NCBI GenBank assembly: GCA_964519885.1
Contig: CAZFLX010000028.1
Location: forward strand, 1-27,470
DNA from: GCA-002282575 sp964519885
GTDB taxonomy: Bacteria; Pseudomonadota; Gammaproteobacteria; Thiomicrospirales; Thiomicrospiraceae
DNA length: 27,470 bases
Reading direction: 5' to 3'
How positions within the stretch are numbered: position 1 is the first letter of the stretch; the number at the start of each line of letters is the position of its first letter. This document shows positions 22,664 to 27,470 of the stretch, in pieces. The notes beneath the pieces are model-generated. The model did no database searches, was not told the origin of the DNA, and was given only the letters and a program-made list of their open reading frames with translations. The translations under genes and the position numbers were made by a program.

Positions 22664-23578
22664 CTAATGCTCAAAACAGGTGGGCTTATGACGATTGGTG
22701 AGCATAAAACGAGAAAAGGCCTCAGCCGCAGGCGGTTGAACCTTGCGCATTTGCACCAAGTGCCAATGTTTCACCACCGGCAGTCCCACGACATCTAAAA
22801 TCGCTAAGCGCCCTAAGGATACTTCCATGCGTACCGTATCTAAGGAGACAAAAGACAAGCCAAGATTGACCATTACCGCTTGTTTAATGGTTTCATTGCT
22901 GTTCATCACCATGGCGTTGGCCGGTTCTATCTCGTGGGCTTTAAAAAAAGATTCCATCGCAGCTCGAGTACCCGAACCTTGCTCTCTAACCAAAAAAGGC
23001 AACTGATTAAAAAAGGCTACGGGAATATTTTTTTTATGCGCAAGCGGGTGCTGCATGGAGGCAATAATGCCATGCGGGTTGGGTGCAAAGGATTGCGACA
23101 TCATTTCCGATTCGGCTGGTGGCCGCCCCATCACCGCTAAATCCAGTTCACCGGCACTCAGCTTTTCAAGTAATTGGTCTCGATTGCCTTCATAAAAAAC
23201 AATATCCACAGCGTGATATTGCTCCTTAAATGCGGCTAAAATACTCGGCAGAAAATATTTTGCGGTGGTCACCATACCAATCACCAAACGCCCGCCTTCA
23301 ACACCTTTAATGGCATCTAAAGCAACCTCAGCGTCACGTAATTGTTGGAAAACCGCTTGCGCATGAGTCAGTAACACCTCACCGGCCTGGGTTAACTGCA
23401 CCGATTTACTGCTACGTTCAAATAACGTCAGACCAATCTCTTCCTCAATTTGTTTGATTTGCATCGAAACAGCTGGTGGCGTTAAAAACAACTCCTGTGC
23501 CGCGCCAATAAAGCTAAGCTGCTTACAAACCGTAACAAAGGTTTTTAACTGTCTTAAAGTGACTTGATTCATGCTCAT
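22664..23578 (-). CDS. cbbR: CbbR-type LysR transcriptional regulator
   Basis: The protein has 304 residues. The N-terminal winged helix-turn-helix (about 6-65) reads TLRQLKTFVTVCKQLSFIGAAQELFLTPPAVSMQIKQIEEEIGLTLFER. The remainder is the two-lobed effector domain with FYEGNRDQLLEKLSAGELDLAVMGRPP and VREQGSGTRAAMESFF, both typical of CbbR, the regulator of Calvin-cycle genes. It lies next to cbbO and converges on the sbtAB-SulP region. Two in-frame ATGs are possible (23578 and 23572); neither has a strong ribosome-binding site. The gene follows a terminator, so it has its own promoter. Confidence 0.88.
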   Translation of the reverse strand: MSMNQVTLRQLKTFVTVCKQLSFIGAAQELFLTPPAVSMQIKQIEEEIGLTLFERSSKSVQLTQAGEVLLTHAQAVFQQLRDAEVALDAIKGVEGGRLVIGMVTTAKYFLPSILAAFKEQYHAVDIVFYEGNRDQLLEKLSAGELDLAVMGRPPAESEMMSQSFAPNPHGIIASMQHPLAHKKNIPVAFFNQLPFLVREQGSGTRAAMESFFKAHEIEPANAMVMNSNETIKQAVMVNLGLSFVSLDTVRMEVSLGRLAILDVVGLPVVKHWHLVQMRKVQPPAAEAFSRFMLTNRHKPTCFEH

Positions 23579-23590
23579 TACGCCGATAAA

Positions 23591-23616
23591 AAAACCGTTT
23601 CTTTCGAAACGGTTTT
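23591..23616 (-). terminator. Rho-independent terminator of the cbbO-protease-FKBP operon
   Basis: AAAACCGTTTC and GAAACGGTTTT are perfect 11-bp arms around a 4-base loop. On the minus strand the stem is followed by a run of seven T. It lies 13 bases after the FKBP-SnoaL stop codon and separates that operon from cbbR. Confidence 0.88.
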
Positions 23617-23628
23617 AAAGTTAACTCA

Positions 23629-24321
23629 TCAATGTCCAACAAACTGTTCGGGCATCATCGATGAGTGGTGATGCGAGATAACCCATTTACCATTTTCTAA
23701 CTCATAAATAAAACTGTAACGCGCTTGCACGCTACGACCATCTTCAAATTGGAAGGTATAAATGCCCATGTCTTGCACACTATTACAACCAATCTTAATG
23801 CTACGATCATCAATCTTACCAACCGGTGATTTAGCCAAGAAATGGGTGAAGTAGTCTTCAATCGCCGCATGATCGGTACGTACTGTATCTGAAACCGTTG
23901 GCAATAACACCGCTGATTTACTGTAGTTTTCCGTCACTTTGCGCGGGTCTTTGGTTTTTAATGATTCGTTCCAACGCTCAAATAAAGCCGCTACTTCTGC
24001 TTCAGTAATAAACGCACAAGTGGTTGATTGTCCCATGGCGTTAGCTTGCACATCCAACACTTCGACGTGCAAGGTAACGGGTTGGTTTGGCATCACGCCG
24101 CGCAAGCTAGGATGCGAAAAACGCAACTCACGAGGGCTAGCACGATAATTTGATTTTTCGCCTCTAGCCACACCAACACACGCTGTTTCCAGTGCTGGCA
24201 TCACTTGCCCTTGACCGACAACAAAGGTTTCAACAAAACAATCTGTCAGCATACGACCCGATAAATCGTGTGCATGAAATTGAAGGGTTACTAAATCGCC
24301 TTCACGAACGGTTTGAGCCAT
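23629..24321 (-). CDS. FKBP-type domain fused to a SnoaL/DUF4440-like domain
   Basis: The protein has 230 residues and no signal peptide. Residues 1-92 look like an FKBP/SlyD-type prolyl isomerase fold: VREGDLVTLQFHAHDLSGRMLTD, then ETFVVGQGQVMPALETACVGVARGEK and a final strand VTLHVEVLDV. Residues about 105-228 match the SnoaL/DUF4440 or CaMKII-association fold: EVAALFERWNESLKTKDPRKVTENYSKSAVLLPT and RYSFIYELENGKWVISHHHSSMMP. DUF4440-like proteins are known near Rubisco genes in some sulfur oxidisers, but I do not know of a described role for this fusion. It is the last gene of the cbbO transcript. A chaperone or assembly role for Rubisco or CbbO is a guess from position. Confidence 0.8.
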   Translation of the reverse strand: MAQTVREGDLVTLQFHAHDLSGRMLTDCFVETFVVGQGQVMPALETACVGVARGEKSNYRASPRELRFSHPSLRGVMPNQPVTLHVEVLDVQANAMGQSTTCAFITEAEVAALFERWNESLKTKDPRKVTENYSKSAVLLPTVSDTVRTDHAAIEDYFTHFLAKSPVGKIDDRSIKIGCNSVQDMGIYTFQFEDGRSVQARYSFIYELENGKWVISHHHSSMMPEQFVGH

Positions 24322-24346
24322 GACTAAAATACTCCTAAAAAAGCTA

Positions 24347-25141
24347 TTATTTCGCTAACCGAGCCTGAGCAAAGTGCCAAATGGTATCACGTACCATCTG
24401 TGCCTTAACCACCAGCCCTAAATCGATCATTTCAGCACATCCCGAGGTAGGACAGCTCTCACCTTCTTCTTCACGATAGAAAACAGACGAAATGACACCA
24501 ATAAAATTAAATTTATTTTGTTCTGGATCATGGGCAAAGTCGGGATTATATAAAAATACCGGACTACCACTTGAACCTGGATAAACCGAAGCATCAATCA
24601 AAAACTCAGGGCGACCTTCGAAGTCAAACTGCAATGATGTTGCCGTGGTACCGCGCCGAATAATAGGCATTAGATTCACATGATCCCACACGCCATTCGG
24701 GTAACCAAAAAATACCACCGGTTCTAAAGCATCAAAATCAAGCAACTCTTCATGCGTCGGGATCAAATTAATATCAATAGCATGAAAATAAACTTGTTTG
24801 CCTTGTTGTGCTACGGCTTGCTCAATCAATGCCACCGGCAATATTGCCAAATCGACGCTAGGATCCGGATGATAAAACCATTGATTAGCAAAGTCAGCAA
24901 TTTCTAACTCAATTTTATCGCCAATGGCAGGCAAACCATCATGAGCAGCAGTAAAGCTCAACACCCCAATAGCGGCATTTTCTACCACATGGCGGTTAGT
25001 CACTAAAAAGGGGTAAGGGCGTTCGCTTAAAAAACAATTAAAGAAAAAACCCGTACCAGCCCCTTCCGAACCATCCACCAATGTAGTGTCAATACGCATG
25101 GTGTTAAACAGCAATTTTTTGGACAGCGTATTCAATCGCAT
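24347..25141 (-). CDS. Cytoplasmic trypsin-like serine protease domain protein
   Basis: The protein has 264 residues with the S1 catalytic triad intact: His51 in VTNRHVVEN, Asp97 in SVDLAIL and Ser191 in PGSSGSPVF. There is no signal peptide, membrane segment or PDZ domain, so it differs from DegP/HtrA proteases and should stay in the cytoplasm. A CPTSGC segment (about 230) may bind metal or form a disulfide. It begins 14 bases after the cbbO stop with AGGA before it, so it is co-transcribed. Its target is unknown; placement suggests Rubisco, CbbO/CbbQ or a carboxysome-related protein, or a structural role. Confidence 0.85.
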   Translation of the reverse strand: MRLNTLSKKLLFNTMRIDTTLVDGSEGAGTGFFFNCFLSERPYPFLVTNRHVVENAAIGVLSFTAAHDGLPAIGDKIELEIADFANQWFYHPDPSVDLAILPVALIEQAVAQQGKQVYFHAIDINLIPTHEELLDFDALEPVVFFGYPNGVWDHVNLMPIIRRGTTATSLQFDFEGRPEFLIDASVYPGSSGSPVFLYNPDFAHDPEQNKFNFIGVISSVFYREEEGESCPTSGCAEMIDLGLVVKAQMVRDTIWHFAQARLAK

Positions 25142-25155
25142 GGGTTATTCCTGGA

Positions 25156-27470
25156 CTAACTGGTCAAAGACATGTACAGCATCGGTAGTTTTTCTGGTAA
25201 ACGTTCGACTTTATCAATCACGGTAAAGTTTTTCGCACCAAAAATACGCGACACATAGTGGTCTGCATGCGGATCAAGACTCAAGCAATAGGTAATCACC
25301 CCATCACGATTCAACTCTTCCACCGCACGTTTGGCATCGAAACGCAAATACTGTGGATCACGCACATCGTTATCAGCGGGCTCACCGTCGGTAATCAACA
25401 ATACTAATTTCTTAGATTGAGACTGTAGCTTCATGTGCGCACCGGCATGACGCAAGGCCGCACCCATACGCGTTGAGTAATCTCCTTTCATGCTGGCTAA
25501 GCGTGCACGAGATTCATCGGTGAACTTCTCACCGAAATCTTTGAAACGGTAATAATGCACATCATGACGACCATTCGAGCAGAAACCATGCACCGCAAAC
25601 GGATCACCGATCTTATCTAGGGCTTCCGATAACATCACCGTTGCCGAACGCGCTAAATCCAATACGGTATAGTCTTGATTACGCACTTGGTCATTGGTAG
25701 AAGCAGACAAGTCTAGCAATACCAGCACACTTAAATCACGCACTTTGCGAATATAACGCATCATCACTTTTTCATTCGGTGGCATGCCCATACGCATGTC
25801 AACCATCGATTGAACGGCGGCATTAATGTCTAGGTCATCGCCCGTTTCTTGACGACGCACACGTACCAAACCTTGTGGCACCATCGACTCAATCAAAAAT
25901 TTCAAGCGTGAGATAATTGGTTTATGCTGATCGCGTAAAGCTTGGATAATTTCTAAATCACCCATCTTCGCACGACGCTCTAACACCGTCGCCCACATCG
26001 GACGCTCTAACTGAATTTGGTAGTCCCACTCGTGGTAATGCACTGGGTCGAGCGGTTGCTCTTTACCTTCCGACTGGTTGTAAGAAACTCCCATGTCCTC
26101 GTAAGGATACAATTCGGTTGGTAACACCCAAACTTCTTGCGCATCATCGCCCGCGGTTTCGACTTCCACTTCGTTAATCATTTCCATTAAGGAAACTTTT
26201 TTACGAATTTGCTGCTGACTTTCCCAACTCGCATTCAGCGCTGCTTCTTCATCATAAGCATCACTCCACCACATAAAGCGGTTATCGTCACGATACACAG
26301 GCTGACGGGTGAGCATTTTAGGACTGAACTCAGTCAAGTCAAAACGGTCAAGTTCACGTGATAAAGGAACACCCACTTCACGTGCAAAATTAGGACTGCT
26401 CATTTCAGGGTGGTCAAAGAACATTTGGCGACCTAAGGCAACAAACGGATGATCGTCTTGATAATCATCGTCCAGTAAAGCACGCGACAAACGCATCAAT
26501 ACGTTTTCAGTCACTTCTGGTGCGTCACGCAAATCAGCGTGGAATTTTAACCACAAGGCTTTCAGGTTGGGGAATTCTTCAATCGCTAGGCGTTCGACTT
26601 TAGCATCTTCGATAATGCCCGAAATCGCCATACTGAGTAAACTGAGGTTCTCTGGATTCACATGCCCATTCGAATAAACCAAATGCGCAGCAGCATGCGC
26701 CACCGAAGCACGGTAAATATCCAAACCCGAAGCCAATACTTCATCAGTGCCATCAAAACCACGATAATCATCATGTGCATCGGGAATGTGAATCATGAAA
26801 TCTTCAATGTAAGGACGCGTACCCTCACGATTTTCATAGTCACCAGAAGTTGGGCGCATAAAGAAATCACGTCCCCACAAAGCGCGCAAGTAAATATTTA
26901 AGCGACGCTGCACATGAGTGAACAACACACCCTTACGCTCTTGCTGTAACATTTTCTTAGAAATGTCAGACTTAAGCGCAAAATACTTTTGTTGCTCTTC
27001 ATAATCTAAGCGATATGCGTGCGCACCCCAGGTAATCCAACGACGCAAACCACCCAGGGTTAGGTTAGACAACAACTCATCGAGGTTTTCCAGCATTGGA
27101 CGCACGCCACGAGGCGCTTGATTCAGCAAATGCGTTAAGACCATCAAATAGCCTTCAAACAAATGCGCATCACCCAGACGTTTTGCTGCCACAGGTGCCG
27201 TAGCAATCATTAAATCCAGCACGTTAGCAGAGGTTTTTGAAGCAAACCCTAAAACAGCATCAACCATTTCCGAAACAGCATGCTCACCCACATCTTTAGC
27301 GATGCTGGGCGCACTTTGCAAGAAGGTCAGGACAATTTCTGAACTTCGCGCCATACTCTTAATAGCCAAAGCACCCGTTAAATAGGTTTCTAACCCACTG
27401 GGTGAAAAGGTTTTGGTTGCTTCAACCCAAGATGTCTTCAGTAGCTCTACTGCGTCTTCAGGAAATTCAT
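25156..27470 (-). CDS. cbbO: CbbO Rubisco-activase subunit, VWA domain (N-terminus beyond right edge)
   Basis: The reading frame stays open to the window edge: 33 more sense codons precede the TTG at 27369, so that TTG is internal and the gene is partial. About 770 residues are visible, close to the full family length. The C-terminal VWA domain (from about residue 580) has the metal-dependent adhesion motif DLSAS (about 586-590), a Thr in DYSTRMG and the Asp in ITDGEPAD. CbbO binds Rubisco through this domain and works with the AAA+ protein CbbQ to remove inhibitory sugar phosphates. NorD is a close relative, but the nearby cbbR-like gene favours CbbO. cbbQ is expected off the right edge. Confidence 0.88.
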   Translation of the reverse strand, partial: EFPEDAVELLKTSWVEATKTFSPSGLETYLTGALAIKSMARSSEIVLTFLQSAPSIAKDVGEHAVSEMVDAVLGFASKTSANVLDLMIATAPVAAKRLGDAHLFEGYLMVLTHLLNQAPRGVRPMLENLDELLSNLTLGGLRRWITWGAHAYRLDYEEQQKYFALKSDISKKMLQQERKGVLFTHVQRRLNIYLRALWGRDFFMRPTSGDYENREGTRPYIEDFMIHIPDAHDDYRGFDGTDEVLASGLDIYRASVAHAAAHLVYSNGHVNPENLSLLSMAISGIIEDAKVERLAIEEFPNLKALWLKFHADLRDAPEVTENVLMRLSRALLDDDYQDDHPFVALGRQMFFDHPEMSSPNFAREVGVPLSRELDRFDLTEFSPKMLTRQPVYRDDNRFMWWSDAYDEEAALNASWESQQQIRKKVSLMEMINEVEVETAGDDAQEVWVLPTELYPYEDMGVSYNQSEGKEQPLDPVHYHEWDYQIQLERPMWATVLERRAKMGDLEIIQALRDQHKPIISRLKFLIESMVPQGLVRVRRQETGDDLDINAAVQSMVDMRMGMPPNEKVMMRYIRKVRDLSVLVLLDLSASTNDQVRNQDYTVLDLARSATVMLSEALDKIGDPFAVHGFCSNGRHDVHYYRFKDFGEKFTDESRARLASMKGDYSTRMGAALRHAGAHMKLQSQSKKLVLLITDGEPADNDVRDPQYLRFDAKRAVEELNRDGVITYCLSLDPHADHYVSRIFGAKNFTVIDKVERLPEKLPMLYMSLTS

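Noticed and set aside
24347..25141. HtrA/DegP periplasmic protease
   Set aside because: There is no signal peptide or PDZ domain, and the length fits only the trypsin-like domain.
27369..27371. TTG at 27369 as the true start of cbbO
   Set aside because: The frame continues open to the window edge with plausible protein sequence and no ribosome-binding site before the TTG, so the gene is partial.
25156..27470. NorD (nitric oxide reductase activation) instead of CbbO
   Set aside because: The families are related and both have a C-terminal VWA domain, but a CbbR-type gene and bicarbonate transporters nearby favour CbbO. No nor genes are in view.
1..27470. CRISPR arrays, tRNA or rRNA genes, insertion sequences
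   Set aside because: No regularly spaced repeat series, cloverleaf-like or rRNA-like sequence, or transposase frame was found on either strand.

Overview
The window reads as a chromosomal segment of a gammaproteobacterium with roughly mid-40s GC, most likely a sulfur-oxidising chemolithoautotroph of the Thiotrichales / Thiomicrospira-Thiothrix type. That placement is an inference. It rests on the met/pyr/coaBC-dut-radC gene content, on a bicarbonate-uptake module (SbtA, its PII-like partner SbtB, and a SulP transporter), and on a CbbR-type LysR regulator and a CbbO-type Rubisco-activation protein. No rRNA, tRNA, CRISPR array or insertion sequence was seen.

Region 1 (1-1342) is the end of an integron gene-cassette array read on the minus strand, with no integrase in view. 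Cassette boundaries can be placed to the base, because the first bases of each cassette are the exact reverse complement of its own attC R'' box. Cassette A carries a membrane-anchored coiled-coil protein. Cassette B has no gene. Cassette C encodes a 37-residue zinc-ribbon microprotein. A mazEF-type toxin-antitoxin pair (1415-2036, plus strand) lies directly at the truncated end of the array.

Region 2 (2178-6480) holds ordinary metabolic genes: proC-yggT, then metX-metW followed by a TraT-family outer-membrane lipoprotein, with a strong extended -10 promoter before metX. Region 3 (6115-9222, minus) runs pyrC, an RsmB/NOP-family RNA methyltransferase and a small membrane protein. Region 4 (9285-15233) contains yidD, folE2, coaBC-dut, a periplasmic protein plus a TDT/SLAC1-type transporter, radC and a small unknown protein.

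Region 5 (15282-19652, minus) is a tightly packed three-gene signalling operon: a TonB-dependent receptor, a YfiR-like periplasmic protein, and a membrane protein with a degenerate GGDEF domain and an intact EAL domain. It probably links an outer-membrane signal to c-di-GMP breakdown.

Region 6 (19887-27470) is the inorganic-carbon region. On the plus strand, sbtA-sbtB are followed by a hairpin terminator and then a STAS-less SulP transporter. On the minus strand, a cbbO gene that runs off the right edge is followed by a cytoplasmic trypsin-like protease and an FKBP-SnoaL fusion, then a terminator and the cbbR-like gene. Dyads upstream of sbtA contain a T-N11-A core, which fits control by a LysR-type regulator such as CbbR. 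The most promising places for undescribed biology are the cassette array and the protease / FKBP-SnoaL pair in the cbbO operon.
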